This document shows, piece by piece, positions 15,623-24,737 of a stretch of DNA of 64,000 nt (position 1 is the first letter of the stretch; every line of letters begins with the position of its first letter). Both the position numbers and the translations under genes were made by a program. This stretch comes from Poindextera sp965277425 (lineage in GTDB: Bacteria; Pseudomonadota; Alphaproteobacteria; Caulobacterales; Caulobacteraceae), in contig CBDICR010000005.1 in assembly GCA_965277425.1 (NCBI GenBank), forward strand, positions 372,001-436,000, read 5' to 3'. The notes under the pieces were generated by a model. The model saw only the letters and a program-made list of their open reading frames with translations, did no database searches and was not told the DNA's origin.

Positions 15623-16408
15623 GTGAAAGTGGTCATCATGGCCGGCGGCCTGGGCAGTCGGCTCGCGGAAGAGACGAACCAGCGCCCAAAGCCGATGGTC
15701 GAGATCGGCGGCAGCCCGATCCTTTGGCACATCATGAAGATCTACAGCCACTTCGGGCTGCGCGATTTCGTGATCTGCCTGGGCTACAAGGGTTTCATGA
15801 TCAAGGAGTACTTCGCCAACATGCAGCTGCATGAGTGCGACGTCACCATTGATCTAGCCCAGTCGTCGATCACTTATCACAATTCGGTCCGCGAGCCCTG
15901 GCGCGTCACGCTGGTGGATACCGGCGCCGACACGCTGACGGGAGGCCGGTTAAAGCGCGTCGCGCCATGGCTGACGCCAAACGAGCCGTTCTGCATGACC
16001 TATGGCGACGGGCTCGCCGATATCGACATCGCCGCCCAGATCGCCTTTCACCGTCAGCACGGCGCGGAGGCGACCATCACCGCCGTCGCGCCGCCAAGCC
16101 GCTATGGCGCCCTCGATCTGGACGCCGCCGGGCGGGTCGAGCGCTTCGTCGAAAAGCCGCAGAGCGAGAGCTCTCCGATCAACGGCGGCTTCTTCGTGCT
16201 TGAGCCGAACGTGGTGTCGCGGATCGACGGCGATTCCACCGCCTTCGAGGGCGCGCCCCTGGAAAGCCTGGCGCGCGACGGCGAGCTGGTCGCCTTTCGT
16301 CACGACGGATTTTGGGCCGCCATGGACACCTTGCGCGACCGCAACCACCTGGAGGCCTTGTGGGCTTCGGGCGCGGCGCCGTGGGCGGTCTGGGAGCGGC
16401 CGGCATGA
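15623..16408 (+). CDS. rfbF: Glucose-1-phosphate cytidylyltransferase
   Basis: A 261-residue nucleotidyltransferase making CDP-glucose, the first step to CDP-linked deoxysugars. I chose the GTG at 15623 (VKVVIMAGG), with AGGGAA 8 nt upstream, over an in-frame ATG at 15593. The nucleotide-binding motif GGLGSRLAEETNQRPKPMVEIGG is near the N-terminus; the family-specific ILWHIMKIYSHFG and CLGYKGFMIKEYFAN follow. It opens an operon in which each gene from rfbF to the reductase overlaps its neighbour by 4 nt. Confidence 0.93.
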   Translation: MKVVIMAGGLGSRLAEETNQRPKPMVEIGGSPILWHIMKIYSHFGLRDFVICLGYKGFMIKEYFANMQLHECDVTIDLAQSSITYHNSVREPWRVTLVDTGADTLTGGRLKRVAPWLTPNEPFCMTYGDGLADIDIAAQIAFHRQHGAEATITAVAPPSRYGALDLDAAGRVERFVEKPQSESSPINGGFFVLEPNVVSRIDGDSTAFEGAPLESLARDGELVAFRHDGFWAAMDTLRDRNHLEALWASGAAPWAVWERPA

Positions 16409-17463
16409 GCCTGGCCGAGGCGGAATTCTGGCATGGACGGCGCGTCCTGGTCACCGGACACACCGGTTTCAAGGGCGCGTGGCTGTCCTTACGGCTGGCC
16501 GCGCTGGGAGCCAAGATCACCGGCCTGGCGCTGGGTCCGCCGACGAACCCGTCGCTGTTCGACCTGGCCGAGGTGGCGCGCGCGCTCGACGACCGGCGCG
16601 GCGATATTCGCCGCCACGCCGATATCGCCGCCGCGATCGACGCCGCAAAACCCGAAGTGGTGTTCCACCTGGCCGCCCAGGCGCTGGTGCGGGTGGGCCT
16701 GGCCGAGCCGCTGGAAACGCTGGACGTCAACATCCTTGGCGCCGCGCGCGTCCTCGAGGCGCTGCGGGGCGGCGAGGCCAAGGCGATCGTCGTCATCACC
16801 AGCGACAAGGTCTATCTGAACCGCGACGAGGGCCAGGCCTTCCGCGAGGACGATCCCCTCGGCGGCGCCGATCCCTATTCAGGGTCGAAGTCGGCGGCGG
16901 AGATCGTCACCCGGCTCTACCGCGAGAGTTTCGGCCTGCCGGCGGTTTGCGCCCGCGCCGGCAATGTGGTGGGCGGCGGCGATTTCGCGGCCGACCGGTT
17001 GCTGCCGGACGCCTGGCGGGCCTTCTCCGCCGGGCAGGCGCTGACCTTGCGCCGGCCGCAAGCGACGCGGCCCTGGAGCCATGTGCTCGACATTGTCGAG
17101 GGCTATCTGCTCTATGCCGAGGCGGTATTCGCCGGCCGCGCGGACCTGCCTCGCGCGCTCAACTTCGGTCCCGCCCCCGCCGCGGCGCCGCTTTCGGCGC
17201 TGGAGACCACCGAAATCTTCGCTTCGGCCTTGGGCCGACCGCTCGATTGGCGGCAGGATCCCGCGCCTTTCGCCGAAAAGACCCAGCTCGCCATCGATTC
17301 ACGCGCCGCCCGCGCCGCCCTTGGCTGGACAGAACGCTTTGCCGGCGCCGAGGCGGTGCGCGCGGCGGCGGCCTGGTACGCGCGCTGGGCCGAGGGCGCC
17401 GATCCGGCTGCGCTTTCGCGCGCCCTGGCGCGCTACGACCTTAGCCTGGCGGGCGCCTCATGA
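16405..17463 (+). CDS. rfbG: CDP-glucose 4,6-dehydratase
   Basis: A 352-residue extended SDR converting CDP-glucose to CDP-4-keto-6-deoxyglucose. It starts at the ATG overlapping the rfbF stop. NAD-binding VTGHTGFKGAWL is at residues 16-27, the Ser/Thr-Asp segment VVITSDKVY near 131, and the catalytic Tyr-x3-Lys in PYSGSKSAAE near 158. GNVVGGGDFAADRLLPD is typical of RfbG. No rfbH (E1 dehydratase for 3,6-dideoxy sugars) is present, so the intermediate is probably routed to C-methylation by the next gene. Confidence 0.93.
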   Translation: MSLAEAEFWHGRRVLVTGHTGFKGAWLSLRLAALGAKITGLALGPPTNPSLFDLAEVARALDDRRGDIRRHADIAAAIDAAKPEVVFHLAAQALVRVGLAEPLETLDVNILGAARVLEALRGGEAKAIVVITSDKVYLNRDEGQAFREDDPLGGADPYSGSKSAAEIVTRLYRESFGLPAVCARAGNVVGGGDFAADRLLPDAWRAFSAGQALTLRRPQATRPWSHVLDIVEGYLLYAEAVFAGRADLPRALNFGPAPAAAPLSALETTEIFASALGRPLDWRQDPAPFAEKTQLAIDSRAARAALGWTERFAGAEAVRAAAAWYARWAEGADPAALSRALARYDLSLAGAS

Positions 17464-18680
17464 TCTGCCGGTCCTGTCACGCCCAACTCGGCGAGCCGAT
17501 TCTCGATCTCGGCGCCAGCCCCATCTCCAACGCCTTTCGAACGATCGAGGACCCAAAACCCGACGGACTCTATCCCCTGCGTCTGTTCGTCTGTCCGAAC
17601 TGCTTCCTGGCCCAGGTCGAGGACGTGGTCCCGCGCGAGAGCCATTTCAACGACGACTACGCCTATCGATCGTCCGCCTCGTCGAGCTGGCGCCGGCATG
17701 TCGAGACCTATGCCAAGCGCATGATCGGCGACCTCAAGCTCGCGCCCGGCCAGGTCATGGTCGAGGTCGGGAGCAATGACGGCGCGCTGGCCGGCGCCTT
17801 CGCCGCCGCGGGAATTCGCGCCATCGGCGTCGATCCCGCCGGCAACGCCGCGCAGGCCGCGGCGGAAAAGGGCGTCGAGACCGTGGTGGGCTTTTTCGGC
17901 GCGGCCCTGGCCGACCGGCTGGCCGGCCAAGGCGTCGCCGCCGACCTGATGGCCGCCAACAACGTTCTGGCCCACGTGCCCGACCTGAACGACTTCGTCA
18001 GCGGTTTCGCGCGCCTGCTGGCCCCCGAGGGCCTGGTGACCTTTGAATTTCCGCTGGCCTCCGAACTGCTCGCCCAGGGCCAGTACGACACCATCTATCA
18101 TGAGCATTATTCCTACCTGTCGCTGACCGCCCTTCGCCCCCTCTTCGCCCGGCATGGCCTGGAGATGACCGACGTCGAGCGGCTGGCCACCCACGGCGGC
18201 AGCGTGCGCCTGCACGTCCGCCGCCGGGGCGTCGCCGCGCCGGCGGCGGCGGTGGCGGCGCTGGAAGCCGAGGAGCAGGCGCAAGGCCTGGCCGAGCTCG
18301 CCGGCTATCGCGGTCTGGCCGCCAAGGTGAAGGCCCATCGCGCCGCGCTGCGCGCCTTCCTGGGCGGCCTGAAATCCGAGGGGCTGTCGATCGCCGGCTA
18401 CGCCGCGCCCGCCAAGGCGACGACGCTGCTGAACTATTGCGGCATCGGCCCGGAGACGCTCGACTACGTCGTCGATCGCGCACCGACCAAGCAGGGGCGC
18501 CGCATCCCTGGCGTCGGCGTGCCCATCTTCGCGCCCGAGCACATGATGGAGACGCCCCCGGACGTCGTGCTGATCCTGGCCTGGAATATCGCCGAGGAGA
18601 TCGCCGGCGACCTCAAGCCGCTGGTCGAGCGCGGCGTGCGGCTGGCGGTTCCCATGCCGGCGCCCGGATTCCTGCCGTGA
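17460..18680 (+). CDS. NDP-hexose C-methyltransferase (TylCIII-like)
   Basis: A 406-residue SAM-dependent enzyme of the sugar C-methyltransferase family. An N-terminal zinc site has Cys3, Cys6, Cys45 and Cys48 (CRSC...CPNC). The SAM motif VEVGSNDGAL is at about residue 101, and the active-site segment IYHEHYSYLSL near 212 supplies His/Tyr residues. A C-terminal Rossmann-like domain (YAAPAKATTLLNYCGIG, Methyltransf_14) completes the usual three-domain layout. In this family the methyl group is added to a carbon next to the 4-keto group, typically C-3. Its place directly after rfbG suggests CDP-4-keto-6-deoxyglucose as substrate. Start overlaps the rfbG stop by 4 nt. Confidence 0.9.
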   Translation: MICRSCHAQLGEPILDLGASPISNAFRTIEDPKPDGLYPLRLFVCPNCFLAQVEDVVPRESHFNDDYAYRSSASSSWRRHVETYAKRMIGDLKLAPGQVMVEVGSNDGALAGAFAAAGIRAIGVDPAGNAAQAAAEKGVETVVGFFGAALADRLAGQGVAADLMAANNVLAHVPDLNDFVSGFARLLAPEGLVTFEFPLASELLAQGQYDTIYHEHYSYLSLTALRPLFARHGLEMTDVERLATHGGSVRLHVRRRGVAAPAAAVAALEAEEQAQGLAELAGYRGLAAKVKAHRAALRAFLGGLKSEGLSIAGYAAPAKATTLLNYCGIGPETLDYVVDRAPTKQGRRIPGVGVPIFAPEHMMETPPDVVLILAWNIAEEIAGDLKPLVERGVRLAVPMPAPGFLP

Positions 18681-19216
18681 CTCTGGACTCACTGGAGCTC
18701 GAGGGCGCCTGGCGCCTGCGGCCCGAACGCCGGGGCGACGAACGCGGCCATCTGGAGCGCCTCTTCTGCCGCGAGGCCTTCAAGGAGCTCGGCCTGAAGG
18801 ACTGTTCGGCGCAGATTTCCGAGGTGGTCAACGCCCGCGCCCACACCCTGCGCGGCCTGCACTTCCAGCGCCCCCCGCATGCCGAGACCAAGCTGATCCG
18901 GGTTGTCCGCGGGGCGGTGTTCGACGTGCTGGTCGATCTGCGGCCGAACTCGCCGACCTATGGCCGCTGGCAAGGCTTGGAGCTTTCCGCCGGCGATGGC
19001 TGCCTGATCTACGCCCCGGCGGGCCTGGCCCACGGCTATCTGACGCTGAGCGACGACAGCGCCATGCTCTACTTCATCGACAAGCCCTATGCTCCGGACC
19101 ACGCGGCCGGAGTCCACTACGCCGATCCGGCCCTGGCCATCGCCTGGCCGGCGCCGCCCATGGTGATCAGCGACCGCGACCGCGACTGGCCAGGCCTTGC
19201 GAACCTGGCGGCATGA
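18677..19216 (+). CDS. NDP-4-keto-6-deoxyhexose 3,5- (or mono-) epimerase, RmlC family
   Basis: A 179-residue cupin starting at a GTG in a GTGA overlap with the methyltransferase. The catalytic His is in RGLHFQRPPHAETKLIRVV (about residues 58-64); FDVLVDLRPNSPTYGRW and APAGLAHGYLTLSDD are standard RmlC strands. In dTDP-rhamnose synthesis this fold epimerises C-3 and C-5; here, after a C-3 methyltransferase, epimerisation at C-5 only, or at C-3 before methylation, is possible. The substrate is inferred from the operon. Confidence 0.88.
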   Translation: MTLDSLELEGAWRLRPERRGDERGHLERLFCREAFKELGLKDCSAQISEVVNARAHTLRGLHFQRPPHAETKLIRVVRGAVFDVLVDLRPNSPTYGRWQGLELSAGDGCLIYAPAGLAHGYLTLSDDSAMLYFIDKPYAPDHAAGVHYADPALAIAWPAPPMVISDRDRDWPGLANLAA

Positions 19217-20121
19217 CCGGACGCGTCCTGGTCACCGGCGCGTCCGGCTTCATCGGCCAGGCGGTTGTCCCGCTTTTGGTCGACGGGGGCTGGGAAGTCA
19301 TCGCCGCGTCGAGGCGCCGGCCCGAGCGCGACCCGGGCGTCGCCGATTGGGTCGAGATCGATCTCCTGACGGAGGATCCGCGGCGTTTGACCGGCGCGGC
19401 GCGCGCCGAGGTGCTGATCCATGCCGCCTGGATCACGACACCCGGCGTCTATGGGCACAGCCTGGAGAATCTGGACTGGCTTCGCGCCAGCGCGGCGCTG
19501 TCGGCGGCCTTTCTGGCCGAGGGCGGACGCAGGCTGGTGGGCGCCGGCACCTGCCTCGAATACGACCTGGATGACGGCGCGATCGCGACCGGGCCGCGGA
19601 CGATCTATGCGGCGGCCAAACAGACCTGCCGTCTGGTTTTCGAGCGCCAGGTCGCCGCGATCGAGGGCGCCAGCCTCGCCTGGCCGCGGATATTCTTTCT
19701 GCTGGGCGTCGGAGATCATCCCGACCGGCTCGCGCCCAGCCTGGCGCGGCGGCTGGTCGCGGGCGAAATCGCCGAGATTTCGCGAGGCCTGATCGAACGC
19801 GACTTCATCGACGTGCGCGATTGCGCCCGCGCCATCGTCGCCCTGGCTGGCGCGCAGGTTTCCGGCGCCTTCGACATCGGCGCCGGTCGAGCCTGGCGGG
19901 TGCGCGATCTGGCCGAGGCGATCGCGATCGCGGCCGGGCGGCCGGAACTGCTGCGCGTCAACCCGGCGCTCGATCGCGCCGGGGAGCCGGCGCGGCTGGT
20001 CGGCGACCCCGAGCCGCTAAGACTGGCGACCGGCGTCTCGCCGCTCTATTCGGTTGAACAGTCGATCACCGATCTCCTGCGGCATTCAGAGGACGAGAGA
20101 CAGGATGCGCGCCGAAATTGA
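19213..20121 (+). CDS. NAD(P)-dependent sugar 4-ketoreductase, extended SDR
   Basis: A 302-residue Rossmann protein, start overlapping the epimerase stop. VTGASGFIGQAVV is at residues 6-18 and the catalytic Tyr-Ala-Ala-Ala-Lys near residue 132. It resembles reductases acting on NDP-4-keto-6-deoxysugars; as last enzyme in the chain it would give the final CDP-6-deoxy-3-C-methylhexose. The reduction stereochemistry cannot be read from the sequence. Confidence 0.83.
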   Translation: MTGRVLVTGASGFIGQAVVPLLVDGGWEVIAASRRRPERDPGVADWVEIDLLTEDPRRLTGAARAEVLIHAAWITTPGVYGHSLENLDWLRASAALSAAFLAEGGRRLVGAGTCLEYDLDDGAIATGPRTIYAAAKQTCRLVFERQVAAIEGASLAWPRIFFLLGVGDHPDRLAPSLARRLVAGEIAEISRGLIERDFIDVRDCARAIVALAGAQVSGAFDIGAGRAWRVRDLAEAIAIAAGRPELLRVNPALDRAGEPARLVGDPEPLRLATGVSPLYSVEQSITDLLRHSEDERQDARRN

Positions 20122-20166
20122 GCGGTCCAACAGCGATCGGCCGGTCTTCGCCGGTTCGCCGGCGCC

Positions 20167-21294
20167 ATGACGGCCGCCTGCGCCATTTGCGGATCGGATC
20201 GCATCGAGCCGCTGATCTCGCGGCCGGACACGCCGGTGTTTCAAAACGCCGTCTATCCGGACGCGGCGGCGGCGAGAGCCGCCGCGCGCGGCGATCTCGA
20301 CTTCCGGCGCTGCCGGGCCTGCGGGTTCGTCTGGAACGCGGCCTTTTCCAGCGCGCGGCTGGCCTATGGCCCGGCCTATGAGAACCGCCAGTCGCTGTCG
20401 CCCGCCTTCCACGCCCATCTGGGAAGGCGCGCCGCCGCCGCCTGCGCCTTGATCGACGGGCGCACGACGGCGACCATTGTCGATGTCGGCTGCGGGCAAG
20501 GCGATTTCCTGGACTACCTGGCTGGGGCCGCGCCGGAAGCCGCAACCGTCAGGCTGTTCGGCTTCGATCCGGCCTGGCGCGGCGCCGATGGCGACGGGCC
20601 GGGCGGCGCGCGCGTCTATCGCCAGCTGTTCGATCAGCACGCCGCCCTGGACGGCGCGATGGCCGACCTGATCGTCAGCCGCCATGTGATCGAGCACATC
20701 GCCGAACCGATGGAATTTCTGGCCTCCCTTCGCCGCTGTGCGGGGCCTGCGACCCGGCTGGCGATCGAGACGCCCGACATCGACTGGATTTTGCGAACCG
20801 GCGCCTTCCACGACTTCTTCTACGAGCACTGTTCCTTGTTCAGCCTGGGCGCGCTCGATCAGGCCCTGACGCGAGCCGGCTTTGTCGCCACGCGGCTGGA
20901 GCGCGTCTTCGACGGGCAATATCTCTGGGCCGAGGCCATGCCGGTCGCGCTCGAGCCGGCGGCGCCAGCCTCGGCCTATCGCAAGCGCTGGGAGGCGGCC
21001 GTCGCCCGCGCCGTCGCCGCGGGCCCGGTGGTGGTCTGGGGCGCCGGCGCCAAGGGCGCGAATTTCGCGCAGATGTTCGATCCGGACGCCTCGCGCATCG
21101 CCGCGGTGGTCGACCTCAACCCCGCCAAACAGGACCGCCATCTGGGCGGCAGCGGCCACAAGGTCATCTCGCCCGAGGCGGCCGGCGCGATGTCCCCCGC
21201 CACCGTGCTGGTGATGAACCCGGCCTACGAAGACGAGATCGGCGACTATGTCCGCGGCCACGGCTGGCCAGCCGAAATCGTCGTTGTGCGCTAG
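20167..21294 (+). CDS. Class I SAM-dependent methyltransferase with zinc-binding N-terminus
   Basis: A 375-residue protein with the same layout as sugar C-methyltransferases: Cys5-x2-Cys8 and Cys49-x2-Cys52, SAM motif VDVGCGQGDF near residue 105, SRHVIEHIAEP, FFYEHCSLFS (compare YHEHYSY in the C-methyltransferase upstream), and a C-terminal Rossmann part starting VVVWGAGAKGANF near 289. It is more divergent and follows the reductase by 45 nt, so it may methylate a sugar or a finished glycan. It converges on the fcl gene, 52 nt away. Confidence 0.82.
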   Translation: MTAACAICGSDRIEPLISRPDTPVFQNAVYPDAAAARAAARGDLDFRRCRACGFVWNAAFSSARLAYGPAYENRQSLSPAFHAHLGRRAAAACALIDGRTTATIVDVGCGQGDFLDYLAGAAPEAATVRLFGFDPAWRGADGDGPGGARVYRQLFDQHAALDGAMADLIVSRHVIEHIAEPMEFLASLRRCAGPATRLAIETPDIDWILRTGAFHDFFYEHCSLFSLGALDQALTRAGFVATRLERVFDGQYLWAEAMPVALEPAAPASAYRKRWEAAVARAVAAGPVVVWGAGAKGANFAQMFDPDASRIAAVVDLNPAKQDRHLGGSGHKVISPEAAGAMSPATVLVMNPAYEDEIGDYVRGHGWPAEIVVVR

Positions 21295-21346
21295 GGACCC
21301 GCGTCGCGGAGGACGATGAGTCTTCGTCGGGGCGGACCCTGGCGCT

Positions 21347-22318
21347 TTAACGAACGCCGGCCATGCCCTTCGCCGCCGGCTGGTCGAGGAACCAGCGGTA
21401 GGTCTGCGCCAGACCGTCCCGAAGCGATATCGAGGCGCGCCATCCCAGCGCCTGCAGCCGGGCCGAACTCATCAACTTCCTGAGCGTCCCGTCAGGCTTT
21501 GTCTCGTCACGGACGATCTGACCGCGATAGCCGACGACCTCGCAGATAAGATCGGTCAGCTCGCGGATGGTGACATCTTCGCCGACGCCGACATTGATAT
21601 GCCGGTCGCCTGAATAATGCCGAATCAGGAAGACGAGCCCATCGGCGCAGTCGTCGACATGCAGGAACTCGCGCCGAGGGCGGCCCGAGCCCCAGATGGT
21701 CATGGACGGATCGCCGTTCAGCCTGGCCTCGTGCGCCTTGCGCAACAGCGCGGGAAGCGCATGGCTGCTCGCCAGGTCGAAATTGTCGTTCGGGCCGTAG
21801 AGATTGGTCGGCATGGCCGAGATGAAGTCGCAGCCATGTTGCCGGCGATAGGCCTGGGCGAGCTTCAGACCGGCGATCTTGGCGACGGCGTACCATTCGT
21901 TGGTCGGCTCCAGCGGGCCGGTCAGCAGGGCGTCCTCGTCGATCGGCTGAGGCGCTTCTTTCGGATAGATGCAGCTCGACCCCAGGAAGAGCAGCTTTTC
22001 CGCTCCGTTGCGCCGCGCCGCCTCGATGACATTCGTCTCGATGACGAGGTTGTCGTAAAGAAAATCCGCCGGATAGCTGTCATTGGCGAGAATCCCGCCC
22101 ACCCGCGCGGCGGCGAGGAAGATGGCCTGCGGTTTTACCTCCGCGACCCAGGCCTCGACATCGGCCTGGCGGCGCAGGTCCAGCCTCTTGCGGTCGACCA
22201 CAAGGATCTCGCAGGCCTCACGCTCCAGGCGACGGACCAGCGCCGCGCCGACCATGCCGCGGTGGCCGGCGACCCAGACCCGCTTTCCGGCTAGGGAATA
22301 GATCGGGTCACTCGCCAC
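21347..22318 (-). CDS. fcl: GDP-L-fucose synthase
   Basis: A 323-residue extended SDR converting GDP-4-keto-6-deoxymannose to GDP-L-fucose by epimerisation and reduction. It has VWVAGHRGMVGAALVRRLE at the N-terminus, LFLGSSCIYPKEAPQPI with the catalytic Ser and Cys, Tyr-Ala-Val-Ala-Lys in NEWYAVAKIAG, and PTNLYGPNDNFD. GDP-mannose 4,6-dehydratase (gmd), which makes its substrate, is not in this window. A fucosyltransferase gene follows in the same strand group at 24738. Confidence 0.95.
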   Translation of the reverse strand: MASDPIYSLAGKRVWVAGHRGMVGAALVRRLEREACEILVVDRKRLDLRRQADVEAWVAEVKPQAIFLAAARVGGILANDSYPADFLYDNLVIETNVIEAARRNGAEKLLFLGSSCIYPKEAPQPIDEDALLTGPLEPTNEWYAVAKIAGLKLAQAYRRQHGCDFISAMPTNLYGPNDNFDLASSHALPALLRKAHEARLNGDPSMTIWGSGRPRREFLHVDDCADGLVFLIRHYSGDRHINVGVGEDVTIRELTDLICEVVGYRGQIVRDETKPDGTLRKLMSSARLQALGWRASISLRDGLAQTYRWFLDQPAAKGMAGVR

Positions 22319-22419
22319 GACGCCGCGCCTCCTGGCCGGTCGCTCCGATAATCAAAGCCGTGGTGTCGCCGTCGCTCAACTCGTTCCTCCCGTTGGTCCA
22401 GGCCGGGCCAGCCCGCCGT

Positions 22420-23118
22420 TCACCGCTTGCGAAGCAGATAGCAGCCGCACCCGTACTCGTAGTTCCGCGTCATGGCCAAATCCGGATTCAGCATCGGCGC
22501 AAGCTCGATCGGCCCAGGAATGAAGTAGAACTCCTCCAGATCGAACTGGTCCTCGAAATAGCCCAGGATGGATTGGGCGGCATAGACCCGATGGGCGTTG
22601 AAGTAGATGCCGGGATTGCCGGTCGGCGCGACGAAATAGAGCACGCCGCCTGGCCGAACCACGCGCTTCAGCTCCTTGATCGCCTGCAGGTCGCCGCAGG
22701 CGTCCAGCGTGTCCCCATACCGGCCGAGCCCGACATGTTCGACCACATGCATGCAGGACACCGAGTCCAAGCTATCGTCGCCCATTTCGAGCTGCGTGAG
22801 ATCGGCCTTCAGGCAGGCCAGCCCCTCCAAGACGATGGGCGCGGGACGAAAGTCATAGAACTCGGTTTCGCAGATCGCCGAAACGGTGCTGCAGAAGTTC
22901 ACGCTGGAAGAAAAGTCGATATGTTTCGGTGGCTTGGCAGCGGCTACCTTCCTGATCGCCCAGGCGACATGATAGAGGTAATGGGTGTCGAAATTGGTCG
23001 TATCGGTATCTTCGTTTAAGATCGCCCACCGGAAATAGCGCCCCTCGAACTCCGGTCGCAGGCTCGAGGAGGCTTCCAAAAGCCGGTTCAGCCCGTTCTC
23101 GAAGACGGCCTCATCCAT
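22420..23118 (-). CDS. DUF268-type methyltransferase-like protein
   Basis: A 232-residue protein resembling DUF268 proteins of polysaccharide loci: a Rossmann-like region with HIDFSSSVNFCSTVSAICE in place of the SAM glycine motif, SVSCMHVVEHVGLGRYGD typical of methyltransferase motif after the core, and VVRPGGVLYFVAPTG. The classical Gly-x-Gly SAM motif is missing, so activity is uncertain. It lies 102 nt upstream of fcl on the same strand and probably acts on the same glycan. Confidence 0.72.
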   Translation of the reverse strand: MDEAVFENGLNRLLEASSSLRPEFEGRYFRWAILNEDTDTTNFDTHYLYHVAWAIRKVAAAKPPKHIDFSSSVNFCSTVSAICETEFYDFRPAPIVLEGLACLKADLTQLEMGDDSLDSVSCMHVVEHVGLGRYGDTLDACGDLQAIKELKRVVRPGGVLYFVAPTGNPGIYFNAHRVYAAQSILGYFEDQFDLEEFYFIPGPIELAPMLNPDLAMTRNYEYGCGCYLLRKR

Positions 23119-23395
23119 CCTGGCTCTCCTGACGCGCTAGGTCTCTTCGCTTGGTTTCAGGCGCGAAGCGGCTCCCCGCCGGGTTCGTCCCTGCGCGACC
23201 TTGCCGCGATTTAGGCCCTACGGCGAGGGTCAAAACCGAAACCGCTTGGGCGATGTCCGCTTCATGCGGTAGCAGCCGGCGACGTCATCCATCTCAACAC
23301 GCCGCCTCAAGCCAATCGTCGTGCTTGAGCCCGCAAATTGCCATGTGGCGGCAGCGCCCAAAACGCCCACCCTCGGACTCCTGATGATCAACCAC

Positions 23396-24661
23396 CTAGA
23401 TCCTATATTTACTCGATAAATCATTCTCTAAAACAATTAATCCTGGCTCGAAGCCCGCCATTATCAGCAGATCCCGGTCTTCCTCTGAGCCAGCTAGTAC
23501 AAACATTCGAATTTTATCTTCTATCAGATCAATATCCATATCGTCTAAAACCTCTACTTTGAGGCCAGGGCTATACTCATTTATTTTTGATATCATCTCC
23601 TGTCTGTTATTAACGTGAAAAATTGCAAATCGATCTGTAACAGACATATTGTCGAGTATACCCACTACCGTCTGCGCGACGGCGCGTTCGGTTGATCCCG
23701 ATCGGAATCGCTGCACTTGGTCTTCAGAGAGACACCCCCGCGCCTTTTGGCGAAGGAGAAACTCATATACGTCACGAACCTCTCCCCATTCTATCAACAA
23801 CTCCGTACCGCCTATCAGGGCGGCATCTGTACACTTGCCAATCATCTCGCTCAGTATCGCCAGCTGACCTGCCGGTATGTCTTCAACTCCAACATATTGG
23901 TACGCTTTTGCTGCTATATATTGCAGCCCCGCCTCGTGAACATCCCTCTTATTCACCAGGTCTTGCTCTCCGGCGCTACGGCCTGGAGGTCTTCCTATCG
24001 CGTGACGGACATAATGCCGATAGAATGGCGCGTTTCGAAATGATAAGTCGCCGTACTCCAACATATCGGCCATATTGACCAAGAACCAGTTGGCCCTCGA
24101 CGGCCCGGCCAGCCTTCTCTGAATAGCTTTAGACTTATATATCCCGATCTCCGGCCATATTCCTGGCTGTAGAATAAAATTCAGCAGGCCGATTGCGTCG
24201 TTTTTAGAGAAGGTAATATCGCCTGCTATATTATAGGCGATGCCGATAGATCTATCATCAAACCCATCATATAGCTCTTGAGGCGCATAATAGCATACGA
24301 GGTCCGGATAACGGTTAAGGTATAGCATAGCGTCGTTGATACCAGGAATTATCAGTCTGGAATCGTCGGCGAGATAGGTGCAATAGTCTCCTCTCGCCAT
24401 GCGAAACGCCGTCATCGTATTGGCGTAGCCGCCAAGGTTGGCGGTCTGCCGGAAGATTCGCATTTGAGAGTAGCGGCTAGCCCATTCGGACAGCAGAAGG
24501 CTCGTTCCATCGGTAGAGTTATTATCGCAAACAATCAATTCGAACGAGCAGTCAGGCGGATCGCTGAATATATCTTGGAGAAGAGGCTCCAAGAATCTTG
24601 CTCTATTATATGTCGGTATGCATATGCTGAGCTTCGGTTTGGAAGGCGCCATTAGCTCCAT
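23396..24661 (-). CDS. Family 2 glycosyltransferase in a low-G+C stretch
   Basis: A 421-residue protein. The GT-A domain starts LSICIPTYNRARFLEPLLQD, then ELIVCDNNSTDGTSLLL and the metal/nucleotide-binding ADDS near residue 97. The C-terminal part (from about 230) resembles no family I know and ends with a Rossmann-like segment (VEVLDDMDIDLIEDKIRMFV). The gene uses A/T-ending codons such as ATA and AGA freely, unlike its neighbours; a sampled 60-nt line (23461) has 25 G+C. This points to recent horizontal acquisition. A second ATG at 24652 (MAPSKPK) is an alternative start. Confidence 0.87.
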   Translation of the reverse strand: MELMAPSKPKLSICIPTYNRARFLEPLLQDIFSDPPDCSFELIVCDNNSTDGTSLLLSEWASRYSQMRIFRQTANLGGYANTMTAFRMARGDYCTYLADDSRLIIPGINDAMLYLNRYPDLVCYYAPQELYDGFDDRSIGIAYNIAGDITFSKNDAIGLLNFILQPGIWPEIGIYKSKAIQRRLAGPSRANWFLVNMADMLEYGDLSFRNAPFYRHYVRHAIGRPPGRSAGEQDLVNKRDVHEAGLQYIAAKAYQYVGVEDIPAGQLAILSEMIGKCTDAALIGGTELLIEWGEVRDVYEFLLRQKARGCLSEDQVQRFRSGSTERAVAQTVVGILDNMSVTDRFAIFHVNNRQEMISKINEYSPGLKVEVLDDMDIDLIEDKIRMFVLAGSEEDRDLLIMAGFEPGLIVLENDLSSKYRI

Positions 24662-24737
24662 CTGTGATCAGATCATATTCTAAAGGGGCCAGAACCAAAC
24701 AAACAAAGCATCAAGTCTAGAAACGGATTGATAGGCT

